A stretch of DNA of 64,000 bases. It comes from JAXDMK01 sp963765955. Lineage in GTDB: Bacteria > Actinomycetota > Acidimicrobiia > Acidimicrobiales > AC-14. Every line of letters begins with the position of its first letter. Position 1 is the stretch's first letter. Below the pieces are notes generated by a model. That model saw only the letters and a list, made by a program, of their open reading frames with translations, had not been told where the DNA came from and ran no database searches. Shown piece by piece: positions 34,994-44,065 of this stretch. The position numbers were made by a program, and so were the translations under genes. The DNA lies in the NCBI GenBank assembly GCA_963765955.1, contig CAVXYA010000002.1, positions 1,054,001-1,118,000 of the forward strand, given 5' to 3'.

Positions 34994-36244
34994 ATGACCA
35001 GCCGCCCCCTGGCCGTCGCGGTTATGTCCCTCGCGTTGGTGGGGTTGGCCTGCGGGGACGACGAACCGGCCTCGTCACCCGTCGGTGGTGGGCCGGTGTC
35101 CTCGTCCACCAGCCAGCCTGAAGTGCGGTCGGACACCACCGCCGGGCCGGACGGGACCGCCGGGCCCGACACGAGCGCTGCCGCCGGGCCCCAGCCGCTC
35201 GAGTCGGTGGCGGTCACCCTCACCGAGATCGCCGGCGTCAGCCAGCCGGTGGCCCTGGCCGTGCGGGCGGGCGACGGCGCGTTGTACGTCGTGGAGAAGG
35301 TGGGGCGGGTGACGGCCATCCGGGACGGTGCCGTCGACCCCACCCCGGTCCTCGACCTCACCGGTGAGGTGTCGACGGGCAGCGAGCAGGGGCTGCTGGG
35401 GCTGGCGTTCTCCCCCGACGGCGGCAAGCTGTACGTGAACTTCACCAACGCCGCGGGCGACACCCGGGTGGTCGAGTACGGGTTCGCCGGCGGCCGGGCC
35501 GACCCGTCCACCGCCCGGGAGCTGCTGGCGGTCGACCAGCCTTATGCGAATCACAACGGCGGCAACCTGGTCTTCGGTCCCGACGGCCGGCTGTGGATCG
35601 GCCTCGGCGACGGCGGCAGCCGCAACGACCCCCAGGACCGGGCCCAGGACCTCGGCACCCTCCTGGGCAAGATGCTGCGCATCGACCCGACCCCGTCGGC
35701 GGGCCGGGCCTACACGATCCCTCCCGACAACCCGTTCGTCGGCCAGGACGGAGCCAGGGGGGAGATCTGGTCGTTCGGGCTGCGCAACCCGTGGCGCTAC
35801 TCGTTCGATCGGGCCACCGGCGACCTCTGGATCGGCGACGTCGGCCAGAACGCGGTGGAGGAGATCGACTTCGCCCCCGCCTCGTCCACGGGCGGCGAGA
35901 ACTGGGGCTGGCCCGGGCTGGAGGGCACCCGGTCGAACAAGGGCGGGAGGCCCGACGGTGCGGTGGCACCCATCCTCGACTACGACCAGTCCGGGGGCGG
36001 GTGTTCTGTGACCGGCGGCTACGTCTACCGGGGATCGAGGATCCCCGGCCTGACCGGCGCCTACCTGTACGGCGACTACTGCCAGGGCGAGATTCTCGCG
36101 CTGCGCCAATCGGGCGGGCAGGTCATCGAGGAGGTGGCCCTCGGCCTGAGCGTCGACGCCCTGTCCTCGTTCGGCCAGGACGCGGCAGGCGAGCTGTACG
36201 CGCTCAGTCTGAGTGGAAGCGTCTTCCGCATCGACCCCGCCTGA
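34994..36244 (+). CDS. PQQ-type soluble aldose sugar dehydrogenase lipoprotein
   Basis: This 416-residue protein has an N-terminal signal with lipobox LVGLAC, a Thr/Ser/Pro linker to about residue 65, then a six-bladed propeller of the glucose/sorbosone dehydrogenase family. Typical strings are LTEIAGVSQPVALAV, GSEQGLLGLAFSPDGG, YANHNGGNLVFGPDGRLWIG and SFGLRNPWRYSFD. It would oxidise aldoses outside the membrane if PQQ is available. It is divergent from apgM, with 98 bp between. Confidence 0.88.
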   Translation: MTSRPLAVAVMSLALVGLACGDDEPASSPVGGGPVSSSTSQPEVRSDTTAGPDGTAGPDTSAAAGPQPLESVAVTLTEIAGVSQPVALAVRAGDGALYVVEKVGRVTAIRDGAVDPTPVLDLTGEVSTGSEQGLLGLAFSPDGGKLYVNFTNAAGDTRVVEYGFAGGRADPSTARELLAVDQPYANHNGGNLVFGPDGRLWIGLGDGGSRNDPQDRAQDLGTLLGKMLRIDPTPSAGRAYTIPPDNPFVGQDGARGEIWSFGLRNPWRYSFDRATGDLWIGDVGQNAVEEIDFAPASSTGGENWGWPGLEGTRSNKGGRPDGAVAPILDYDQSGGGCSVTGGYVYRGSRIPGLTGAYLYGDYCQGEILALRQSGGQVIEEVALGLSVDALSSFGQDAAGELYALSLSGSVFRIDPA

Positions 36245-36401
36245 GTCTCGAGCTTAACGGCGTCGCACGAGACAGGACCCCGGTGGGAAACCGCCGCGCT
36301 GCTCTCATCGAGCGTCCGGCATCTTTTCCGCTTCGATCCTGGGCGGCCGCATCGTTTCCCCTTCGAGGACCAGATCCACATCAAATTTGCCTCGCTTTGC
36401 C

Positions 36402-36430
36402 TTGACACACGAACATATGTTCGATAGCAT
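36402..36430 (+). promoter_or_regulatory. Promoter with LexA (SOS) box in the spacer
   Basis: A consensus -35 TTGACA (36402-36407) and -10 TAGCAT (36425-36430) are separated by exactly 17 bp. The spacer is almost wholly ACGAACATATGTTCGA (36409-36424), which differs at one position from the actinobacterial LexA consensus TCGAAC-N4-GTTCGA. An ATG lies seven bases after the -10 (36437), where a leaderless transcript would start. LexA binding would block RNA polymerase directly. Confidence 0.8.
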
Positions 36431-36494
36431 GGGAGTATGCCGGATGAGGGGGAAGGCGGTGGACTGGTAGGGATCGCAGCGGGCACTGCGGGCG

Positions 36495-37610
36495 GTGGTG
36501 GCGGGCTTCGAGCCGGCGGGCCTCGACGGCGAGGCTGCGATCCGGGCGTTGGAGCTGTTCGGGGAGATGGAGCGGCTGGTGGCGGCGGGCAAGGCCCTGG
36601 CCGCCCGCCAGGTGGAGGTGACCCGGGCCTGGCAGAGCCGGGGTGCTCGCTCGGCGGCGCACCTGGTGGCCGCCACCTGCGGGTCGTCGGTCCGCTCGGC
36701 GGTGGAGACGCTGGAGACGGCCCGTCGCCTCGATGACCTGCCGGCCACGGCCGAGGCGTTGCGTTCGGGAAAGCTGTCGGTGGCCCAGGCCAGCTCGATC
36801 GTCTCCGCCGCCGGGGATCGCCCGGCGGTCGAGTCGGAGCTGGTGGCCGCGGCCGGGTCGGAGTCGCTGCCGGCGTTGCAGCAGCGCTGCCGGGCGGTGC
36901 GGGCGGAGGGAACCGAGGCGCGGGCGGCCTACGAGCGGATACGGGCCCATCGCTACCTGCGCCACTGGAGCGACGGCGAGGGGGCGCTGTGCCTGCAGGC
37001 CCGGCTGTGTCCCGACGACGGGGCCAAGCTGCTCGCCGCCATCGACGCCCAGCGCCGGAGCGTCTTTGCCACCGCCCGCGGCGACGGGCGCCGGGAGCCG
37101 TACGAGGCCTACGCGGCCGACGCCCTGGTGGCGCTGGCCGACGGCCGAGCCGACCCGAGCAAGGGGCCGGCGGCCATGGTGCAGGTGCGGGTCGACCACG
37201 CCGCCCTGGTGCGGGGCCACGTCGAGGAGGGCGAGACGTGCGACATCGCCGGCGTCGGCCCCATCCCCGTGGCCGCGGCCCGGGCCCTGGCCGCCGACTG
37301 CATCCTCAAGGTGCTGGTGACCAAGGGGGTCGACGTGGTGGCGGTGGCGCATGCCGGGCGCACCATCCCGGCCCACGTGCGCAGCGCCCTCGAGGCCCGT
37401 GACCCGGTCTGTGTGATCCCGGGCTGTGCCGAGCGCAAGGGGTTGGAGATCGACCACGTCGTGCCCTTCGCCGAAGGCGGTCCCACCACGCTCGACAACC
37501 TGGTCCGGGCCTGCCATTTCCACCACGGCCTCAAGACCCACCACGGCTGGGTGCTCGCCGGTCGCCCCGGGGCGTGGACCTGGGACCCACCAGATGACCC
37601 ACCGCCGTGA
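36495..37610 (+). CDS. HNH endonuclease, DUF222 (13E12-type) family
   Basis: This 371-residue protein has an N-terminal DUF222 helical domain (ALRAVVAGFEPAGLDGEAAI onward). A C-terminal HNH nuclease follows, with zinc Cys in CVIPGCAERKGLEIDHVVPF, then LVRACHFHHGLKTHHGW. The open frame begins after a TAG at 36468-36470, giving GTG starts at 36495/36498. The promoter-proximal ATG at 36437 is in another phase. Coding similarity continues upstream of 36495 (GSQRALRAVV), so the 5' end may carry a one-base frame error. Members of this family in mycobacteria are known LexA targets, fitting the SOS promoter. Confidence 0.85.
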   Translation: MVAGFEPAGLDGEAAIRALELFGEMERLVAAGKALAARQVEVTRAWQSRGARSAAHLVAATCGSSVRSAVETLETARRLDDLPATAEALRSGKLSVAQASSIVSAAGDRPAVESELVAAAGSESLPALQQRCRAVRAEGTEARAAYERIRAHRYLRHWSDGEGALCLQARLCPDDGAKLLAAIDAQRRSVFATARGDGRREPYEAYAADALVALADGRADPSKGPAAMVQVRVDHAALVRGHVEEGETCDIAGVGPIPVAAARALAADCILKVLVTKGVDVVAVAHAGRTIPAHVRSALEARDPVCVIPGCAERKGLEIDHVVPFAEGGPTTLDNLVRACHFHHGLKTHHGWVLAGRPGAWTWDPPDDPPP

Positions 37611-38074
37611 CAAAAATGCGCTGACCGCCACCGGGTTCGGCACGATGGGTTCGACCGCGCCCCCTCGATGCTCGGATCCGCCGAGCCTGGCTTCGCCTTT
37701 CCGCCACGAGTCTCCAGATTCGGGAGTCGGGGCTGCGGACTCGGGGGCCGCGGGACTCGGGGGCCGCGGGACTCGGGGGCCGCGGGGACTCGGGGGCCGC
37801 GGGACTCGGGGGGCGCGCGGGACTGGGGGGGGCGGGACTGGGGGGCGGGAGTCGGGGCTGCGGACTCGGGGGCCGCGGGGACTCGGGGGCCGCGGGATCG
37901 GGGGCCGCGGGACTCGGGGGCGGCGGGACTCGGGGGCGGCGGGACTCGGGGGCCGCGGGACTCGGGGGTCGCGGGACTCGGGGGCCGCGGGACTGGGGGC
38001 CGCCTGTCCGCCACGAGCCGTGTGACTCAGGCACCGCGGGGGCGGCGGGGGCTGCCGGCTGGCCCAGACCGGAA
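37611..38074. repeat. GC-rich minisatellite between HNH gene and thrC
   Basis: About 460 bp without a gene. From about 37718 to 38006 the plus strand is made of degenerate tandem units such as GGGACTCGGGGGCCGC (about 16 bp, with 9-13 bp variants), some 18 copies in all. All frames through it are open because the unit lacks stop codons, but no protein character is evident. There are no constant repeats with unique spacers, so it is not a CRISPR array. Copy number is likely unstable. Confidence 0.8.
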
Positions 38075-39124
38075 CTACAGGCCGAGTTCGGCGCGGACGG
38101 CGCCTATGTCGGCCTCCACCGGTGAGGGGACCGCGATCTCGGCGATGGCGCGGTCGGGGTCCTTGAGGCCGTGGCCGGTCAACGTGCACACCACCGTGCG
38201 CACGTCCGGGCCGACGCCCACCTTCAACAGGCCGGCGACCGATGCGGCCGAGGCCGGCTCGCAGAAGACCGACTCGGTCCCCGCCAGGAAGCGGTAGGCG
38301 GCGAGGATCTCGTCGTCGGTGACGGCGTGGATACCGCCCCCCGACTCGGACGCGGCTGCCGTCGCGCCGTACCAGGAGGCGGGATTGCCGATGCGGATGG
38401 CGGTGGCGATGGTGTCGGGCTCGGCGACGACGTGGCCGAGCACGATCGGGGCCGCCCCCGCGGCCTGGAAGCCGAACATCCTCGGCAGTCGAGTGGCGAG
38501 ACCCGCGTCCTGGTACTCGCGGAACCCCTGCCAGTAGGCGGAGATGTTGCCCGCGTTGCCGACCGGGACGCAGTGCATGTCGGGGGCGTCGCCCAGGACG
38601 TCGACGATCTCGAAGGCGGCCGTCTTCTGGCCCTCGATCCGGTACCGGTTCACCGAGTTCACGATGGTGACGGGCGCCGTCTCGCCCAGGGCCCGGACCA
38701 CGTCGAGGGCCTGGTCGAAGTTGGCCCGCACCTGCAGCACCCGGGCCCCGTGGATGAGGGCCTGGGCCAGCTTGCCCAGGGCGATGTAGCCCTCGGGGAT
38801 GAGGACGGCGCACGTCAGCCCGGCCCGGGTGGCGTAGGCCGCGGCCGACGCCGAGGTGTTGCCGGTCGACGCGCACACCACCGCCTTGGCTCCGTCCTCC
38901 ACCGCCTTGGAGATGGCCAGCGTCATGCCCCGGTCCTTGAACGACCCGGTGGGGTTGGCCCCCTCCACCTTGAGCCACACCTCGGCGCCCACCCGCTCCG
39001 ACAGCCGGGGGGCAGCCAACAGCGGGGTGGCGCCCTCGAGCAGGGTGACCACCGGCGAGTCGGCCGTCACCGGCAGGTACTCGCGGTACTCCTCGATGAC
39101 GCCTCGCCAGCCCGGCCTCGCCAT
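38075..39124 (-). CDS. thrC: Threonine synthase
   Basis: This PLP enzyme of 349 residues converts O-phosphohomoserine to threonine. It has the PLP Lys in NPTGSFKDRGMT, ASTGNTSASAAAYA for the phosphate loop and the domain order of the short actinobacterial ThrC. The ATG at 39122-39124 is five bases beyond the hom stop, so the two are translationally coupled. The homoserine kinase gene (thrB) that usually follows is not in the window. Confidence 0.94.
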   Translation of the reverse strand: MARPGWRGVIEEYREYLPVTADSPVVTLLEGATPLLAAPRLSERVGAEVWLKVEGANPTGSFKDRGMTLAISKAVEDGAKAVVCASTGNTSASAAAYATRAGLTCAVLIPEGYIALGKLAQALIHGARVLQVRANFDQALDVVRALGETAPVTIVNSVNRYRIEGQKTAAFEIVDVLGDAPDMHCVPVGNAGNISAYWQGFREYQDAGLATRLPRMFGFQAAGAAPIVLGHVVAEPDTIATAIRIGNPASWYGATAAASESGGGIHAVTDDEILAAYRFLAGTESVFCEPASAASVAGLLKVGVGPDVRTVVCTLTGHGLKDPDRAIAEIAVPSPVEADIGAVRAELGL

Positions 39125-39128
39125 CGCC

Positions 39129-40430
39129 CTACTCAGGCCCGATGACGCGGAGCAGGGAGCCCACCCGGTCGACGACCTCCAGCTCCCGGAGGTCGGCCAC
39201 GGTGGCCTGCATGTCGCGCTCGCGGGCGGTGTGGGTGACGAGCACCAGCCGGGCCTCGTCGCCCATCCCCACCTGCAGGACCTGGACGATCGACACCGTG
39301 TGGCGGGAGAAGGCGGCCGCCACCTTCTCCAGCACGCCGGGACGGTCGACCACGTCGAGCGACAGGTAGTACTGCGCCGCCAGCTCGTCCATGGGCCGCA
39401 GCCGGGCCACGGCCAGCCCCGCCATGCCGGCGGACGTGCCCTGGCGGCGGTTGACGGCGGCGTCGACCACATCCCCCAGAACGGCGGACGCCGTGGGCCG
39501 TCCCCCCGCCCCCCGCCCGTAGAACATCAGCTCGCCGGCGGCCTCGCCCTGCACGAAGACGGCGTTGTAGGCGTCCCGCACCGCGGCCAGCGGGTGGGCG
39601 ACGGGCACCATCGCCGGGTGCACCCGCACCGCCACCTGGTCGCCGCCCGAGCCCGGCACCGAGTCGGCCACCGCCACCAGCTTGACCACGTAGCCCAGGC
39701 GGGCGGCCATGGCGATGTCGTCGGCGGTGACGCCGGTGATGCCCTCCCGGTACACGTCGCCCACCCGCACGTCGATGCCGAAGGCGACGCTGGCGATGAT
39801 GGCGGCCTTGGCCGCGGCGTCGAAGCCCTCGACGTCGGCGGTGGGGTCGCGCTCGGCGTAGCCCAGCGCCTGGGCCTCGGCCAGGGCGTCGGCGAAGCTC
39901 TCGCCCCCCTCGGTCATGCGGGTGAGGATGAAGTTGGTCGTCCCGTTGACGATGCCGATGACCCGATTGATGCGGTCGCCGGCCAGCGACTCCCGCAGCG
40001 GCCGCATCAAAGGGATGGCAGCGCACACCGCGGCCTCGAACAGGAGGTCGACGCCGGACTTCACCGCCGCGTCGAACAGCTCGGCGCCGTGGGTGGCCAA
40101 CAGCTCCTTGTTGGCCGTGACGACCGGCTTGCCGCCCTCGAGAGCGGCGAGGATGAGGGTGCGGGCGGGCTCGATGCCCCCCATGACCTCGACCACCAGG
40201 TCGATCTCGGGGTCTGCCACCACCCCGGCGGCGTCGTCGGTGAGGACGCCCGGCGCCAGGGTGACCGACCGGGGGCGGGTGACGTCGCTCACCGCGACCC
40301 GGGTGACCTCCAGACGCATGCCGGAGCGGGCCGCGACCGCGTCGCCGTTGTCGGTCACCAGCTGCACCAGGGCGGCGCCGACGTTGCCGCAGCCCAGCAG
40401 GCCGATCCGGACCGTGGAATCCCCGTTCAC
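39129..40430 (-). CDS. hom: Homoserine dehydrogenase
   Basis: This 433-residue protein has N-terminal NAD(P)-binding RIGLLGCGNVGAALVQL, catalytic-domain GIVNGTTNFILTRM and the Lys/Asp region YAERDPTADVEGFDAAAKA. A C-terminal ACT domain (DRPGVLEKVAAAFSRH) usually gives threonine feedback. It makes homoserine for threonine and methionine. It lies between lysA and thrC on one strand. Confidence 0.96.
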   Translation of the reverse strand: MNGDSTVRIGLLGCGNVGAALVQLVTDNGDAVAARSGMRLEVTRVAVSDVTRPRSVTLAPGVLTDDAAGVVADPEIDLVVEVMGGIEPARTLILAALEGGKPVVTANKELLATHGAELFDAAVKSGVDLLFEAAVCAAIPLMRPLRESLAGDRINRVIGIVNGTTNFILTRMTEGGESFADALAEAQALGYAERDPTADVEGFDAAAKAAIIASVAFGIDVRVGDVYREGITGVTADDIAMAARLGYVVKLVAVADSVPGSGGDQVAVRVHPAMVPVAHPLAAVRDAYNAVFVQGEAAGELMFYGRGAGGRPTASAVLGDVVDAAVNRRQGTSAGMAGLAVARLRPMDELAAQYYLSLDVVDRPGVLEKVAAAFSRHTVSIVQVLQVGMGDEARLVLVTHTARERDMQATVADLRELEVVDRVGSLLRVIGPE

Positions 40431-40466
40431 CCGCCCAACCGTACCGGCCCGGCCACGGAGTGTCGG

Positions 40467-41747
40467 CTACTCGTCGAGGCGGAGGAGGTCGTCCGGGGTC
40501 TCCCGCCGGACGACCACCCGAGCGGTGCCGTTGCGCACGAACACCACCGCCGGCCGGGGCACCTTGTTGTAGTTGGAGGCCATGGCGTGGCCGTAAGCGC
40601 CGGTCACCGGGGTGCAGAGGATGTCGCCCACGGCCAGGTCGGCCGGAAGCTGGGCGTCACGTACGACGACGTCGCCCGACTCGCAGTGCTTGCCCACCAC
40701 CGTCACCGTCCTCGGGCGGGGCGAGTCGGTGGCGCGGGGCAGGAAGGCCTCGTAGCCGCTGCCGTAGAGCACGGGCCGGGGGTTGTCGCTCATGCCCCCG
40801 TCGACGGACACGTAGGTGCGGACGCCAGCGACGTCCTTTATCGTGCCCACCCGGTAGAGGGTGAGGCCGGCGGCGGCGGCGATGGCTCGGCCCGGCTCGG
40901 CCGTCACCCGGGACGCGATCCCCGCCGCCAGGCACGCCTCCTGGAGGACCTTGGCCCACTGGCCGATGGTGGGCGCGTCCTCGCCGAGAACGTAGGCCAC
41001 GCCCAGCCCGCCGCCCAGGCACAGCTCGGGAAGGCCGAGGGGCGCCACGAAATCGGCCAGCACCTCCACCGCCTTCTCGAACGAGTGGAGGAGGAAGATC
41101 TGGCTGCCGATGTGGGCGTGCACCCCCACCAGCTCGAAGGCGGGAGAGCCGCCGATCCGGTCGACGGCGAGCGAGGCATCGCCGCTGGCCAGCCCGAAGC
41201 CGAACTTGGAGTCGACCTGGCCCGTCATCACGTACTCGTGGGTGTGGGCCTCCACGCCCGGCGTCACCCGCACCAGCACCCGGGTCGCCGTCCCGTCCTC
41301 GGCGTGAAGGCCCTCCAGCCGCCGGATCTCGTCGAAGGAGTCGACCACGACCCTGATGCCCAGGCCGTGGGCCCGCCGCAGCTCGTCCTCGGACTTGTTG
41401 TTGCCGTGGAGGACGATCCGGGCCGGGGGCACGCCCGCGGCCAGGGCCACGTGCAGCTCGCCCCCGGTGGCCACGTCGACGTGCATCCCCTCCTCGTGCA
41501 CCAGCCGGGCCATGGCCAGGCACAGGAACGCCTTCGACCCGTAGGCCACGCCGTCGCCGAAGGCGGCCACCGCCTCCCGGCAGCGGGCCCGCAGGTGGTC
41601 CTCGTCGTAGACGAACAGGGGCGTGCCGAACTCGGTGGCCAGGCCGACCACGTCGACGCCGCCCACGCTCAGACCCCCGTCCGAACCCACCTCGGCGGTG
41701 TCGGGCAGGACGTAACGGGGGAGCGGCGCCCCGATCACCCCGGTCAC
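40467..41747 (-). CDS. lysA: Diaminopimelate decarboxylase
   Basis: This 426-residue fold-III PLP enzyme does the last step of lysine synthesis. The PLP Lys is in GVAYGSKAFLCLAMA near residue 60, HGNNKSEDELR and the Gly-rich LCLGGGLGV hold the phosphate, and the active-site Cys is in HCESGDVV. The start GTG (41745-41747) lies inside a 14-bp repeat array separating it from argS. A second in-frame GTG (GTGATCGGG) nine bases downstream is also possible. Confidence 0.95.
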   Translation of the reverse strand: MTGVIGAPLPRYVLPDTAEVGSDGGLSVGGVDVVGLATEFGTPLFVYDEDHLRARCREAVAAFGDGVAYGSKAFLCLAMARLVHEEGMHVDVATGGELHVALAAGVPPARIVLHGNNKSEDELRRAHGLGIRVVVDSFDEIRRLEGLHAEDGTATRVLVRVTPGVEAHTHEYVMTGQVDSKFGFGLASGDASLAVDRIGGSPAFELVGVHAHIGSQIFLLHSFEKAVEVLADFVAPLGLPELCLGGGLGVAYVLGEDAPTIGQWAKVLQEACLAAGIASRVTAEPGRAIAAAAGLTLYRVGTIKDVAGVRTYVSVDGGMSDNPRPVLYGSGYEAFLPRATDSPRPRTVTVVGKHCESGDVVVRDAQLPADLAVGDILCTPVTGAYGHAMASNYNKVPRPAVVFVRNGTARVVVRRETPDDLLRLDE

Positions 41748-41794
41748 ATCGAGCCAGTCACATCGAGCCAGTCACATCGAGCCAGTCACATCGA
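41744..41794. repeat. 14-bp tandem repeat at the argS-lysA junction
   Basis: Three full copies and a partial fourth of TCACATCGAGCCAG occur. On the coding strand each unit contains ATGTGA. The argS stop is in one terminal unit and the lysA start in the other, so an original overlapping stop/start appears to have been copied and pulled apart by 42 bp. Confidence 0.9.
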
Positions 41795-43387
41795 ATCCGG
41801 CGCGCTGACCCCGAGCAGGTCGAGGCCGATGGCGAGCCCGATGCGGGTCGCCTCCACCAGGGACAGCCGGGCCTGGGTCAGCTCGGGGCTGATCCCCTCG
41901 CCCATGACGTAGCAGTCGTAGTAGAAGCCGTGGAAGTGGGCGGCCAGATCGCGGGACCAGGTGCTGACCCGGTGGGGGGCACGGGCCCGGCAGGCGTCGG
42001 CCACCGCGTCGGGCAGCTCGGCCAGCACCCGCAGCAGGTCGAGTTCGCGGGGGTGGACGAGCAGGCCGACGTCGACCTCGTCCACCGGGCGCCGCTCGAT
42101 GCCGCGGGCGGCGGCGGTGACCATGATCGACCGGATGCGGGCATGGGCGTACTGCACGTAATACACGGGGTTGTCGAGCGAGTGCATGACGACCGCGGCC
42201 AGGTCGAAGGTCTGGCGGTTGTCGATCGACTGGAGCAGGAAGGTGAGCCGGGCCACGTCTGGCCCCACCTCGTCGAGGACCTCGGCCAGCTCGACGAACT
42301 CCCCGCTGCGCTTGCCCATGCGCACCACCTCGCCCGCCCGCAGGAGCGTGACCAGCTGGCCGAGGATGATCTCCAGCCGGTCGGGGTCGTAGCCGAGGGC
42401 CTGCATGCCGACCTTGAGCCGGGCCACGTGGCCGTGGTGGTCGGCCCCCCAGATGTCGATGAGGCGGTCGAAGCCCCGCTCGAACTTGTCGCGGTGGTAG
42501 GCGATGTCGCCCAGCAGGTAGGTGGGCTCGCCGCCGGTCTTGACCAGGACCTCGTCCTTGGGCAGGCCGAAGGCGGTGGCCCGCAGCCACACCGCGCCGT
42601 CGGCGTCGTAGGCGTTGCCGTTGGCCCGCAGGTCGGCCAGGGCCGCCTCGATGGCCCCCGACGCGGCCATCGAGCGCTCGCTGAACCAGGTGTCGAAGGT
42701 GACGTTGATCCGGCCCAGCGTCCGCCGCAGGTCGTCGAGCACCCGCCGCTCACCCCACTCCCGGTCGGCGTCGTCGGGCATCTCCGCCGCCCAGTCGGTG
42801 ACGTACTGGCCCTGGTAGCCGTCCTCCGGCACCGGTCGGCCCGCCTTGCGGGCGGCCAGCGAGTCGAGGAACAGCTCGACCTGCCGGCCCCGGTCGTTGA
42901 CGTAGTACTCCCGGTGCACCTGGTAGCCGCACCGCTGGAGGATGCGGCAGAGCGAGTCGCCGTAGGCCGCCCACCGGCCCCCACCGGCGTGCAGCGGTCC
43001 GGTGGGGTTGGCGCTCACGAACTCGACGTTGACCCGTTCGCCGGCGCCCAGGTCGGGACGGGCGTAGCCCTCCACTCCGCCCTCGACCACCTGGCGGAGC
43101 AGGTCGTGCAGCCAGGCGTGGTCGAGGCGGAAGTTCACGAACCCGGGGCCGGCCACCGTCACCTCGGCGACATAGCGGGGCGGGTCGGCCGTCAGGTGGT
43201 CGGCGATGGCGACTGCCAGCTCCCGCGGCGGGCGGTTGATGGCCTTGGCCAGGGCGAGGGCCACGTTCGACGACCAGTCCCCGTGCTCGGGACGGGCCGG
43301 CCGCTCGACGGAGATCGTGTCCGGGGGCTCGATGCCGTCCGCCACCAGGGCGGCGCGCAGCGACTCGGCCAGGAGGTCCCTAATCAA
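41786..43387 (-). CDS. argS: Arginine-tRNA ligase
   Basis: This class I synthetase of 533 residues has the N-terminal Add-1 domain, then VEFVSANPTGPLHAGGGRWA. The usual HIGH-type signature is read here as LHAGGG, i.e. the second His is replaced. The KMSKS-equivalent is VVRMGKRSGEF, followed by the helical anticodon-binding domain ending SAPDSM. Arginyl synthetases often have degenerate signature motifs. The cognate tRNA-Arg(CCG) lies 460 bp upstream on the opposite strand. Confidence 0.95.
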   Translation of the reverse strand: MIRDLLAESLRAALVADGIEPPDTISVERPARPEHGDWSSNVALALAKAINRPPRELAVAIADHLTADPPRYVAEVTVAGPGFVNFRLDHAWLHDLLRQVVEGGVEGYARPDLGAGERVNVEFVSANPTGPLHAGGGRWAAYGDSLCRILQRCGYQVHREYYVNDRGRQVELFLDSLAARKAGRPVPEDGYQGQYVTDWAAEMPDDADREWGERRVLDDLRRTLGRINVTFDTWFSERSMAASGAIEAALADLRANGNAYDADGAVWLRATAFGLPKDEVLVKTGGEPTYLLGDIAYHRDKFERGFDRLIDIWGADHHGHVARLKVGMQALGYDPDRLEIILGQLVTLLRAGEVVRMGKRSGEFVELAEVLDEVGPDVARLTFLLQSIDNRQTFDLAAVVMHSLDNPVYYVQYAHARIRSIMVTAAARGIERRPVDEVDVGLLVHPRELDLLRVLAELPDAVADACRARAPHRVSTWSRDLAAHFHGFYYDCYVMGEGISPELTQARLSLVEATRIGLAIGLDLLGVSAPDSM

Positions 43388-43406
43388 TTGGGCCGATCAC
43401 GGACGC

Positions 43407-43787
<381 letters not shown>

Positions 43788-43846
43788 GGTTCGATGGTAC
43801 CGGGGGGAGGCTCGGCCCCGGTTGTGGAGGTACGATCGACGCCGCC

Positions 43847-43918
43847 GCCCTCGTAGCTCAGGGGATAGAGCACCGCCCTCCGGAGGCGGGTGCGTAGGTT
43901 CGAATCCTACCGGGGGCA
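43847..43918 (+). tRNA. tRNA-Arg (anticodon CCG)
   Basis: The acceptor arms GCCCTCG and CGGGGGC pair along seven bases (one G-T). The D arm GCTCAGGGGATAGAGC, the anticodon arm CCGCC-CTCCGGA-GGCGG and the T arm with TTCGAATCC are all present. The loop places CCG as anticodon. CCA is not encoded, since the sequence after the discriminator A is CCC. A TACGAT at 43831 could be the -10 box. Confidence 0.95.
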
Positions 43919-43945
43919 CCCATCGGCGGCCGGACGGGAGCGGGG

Positions 43946-44065
43946 ATGCGCACACGAGGTTTGGGACGCGGGCGGACGGCGGCCGTGGTCGGCCCGGTCG
44001 ACGTCGAGCTCGAGCTGGCCGCGTCGCGGCGCCTGGTCCCCGCCCAGGTCATCGCCGGCGGCTGA
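43946..44065 (+). CDS. Small ORF coupled to metallo-hydrolase
   Basis: This 39-residue reading frame (MRTRGLGRGRTAAVVGPVD to VIAGG) begins with ATG after a GGGAGCGGGG ribosome-site-like stretch. Its TGA is directly followed by the GTG start of the metallo-hydrolase gene. It may be a leader peptide or simply chance. It has no recognisable relatives. Confidence 0.3.
   Translation: MRTRGLGRGRTAAVVGPVDVELELAASRRLVPAQVIAGG

Noticed and set aside
37718..38006. Possible CRISPR array
   Set aside because: Units are directly adjacent and degenerate with no unique spacers, and no cas genes are present.
38856..41912. A 1018-residue plus-strand reading frame across thrC, hom and lysA
   Set aside because: It is the antisense shadow of three well-supported genes; its composition (Gly/His/Arg/Val-rich, no domain) is that of a complementary frame in GC-rich DNA.
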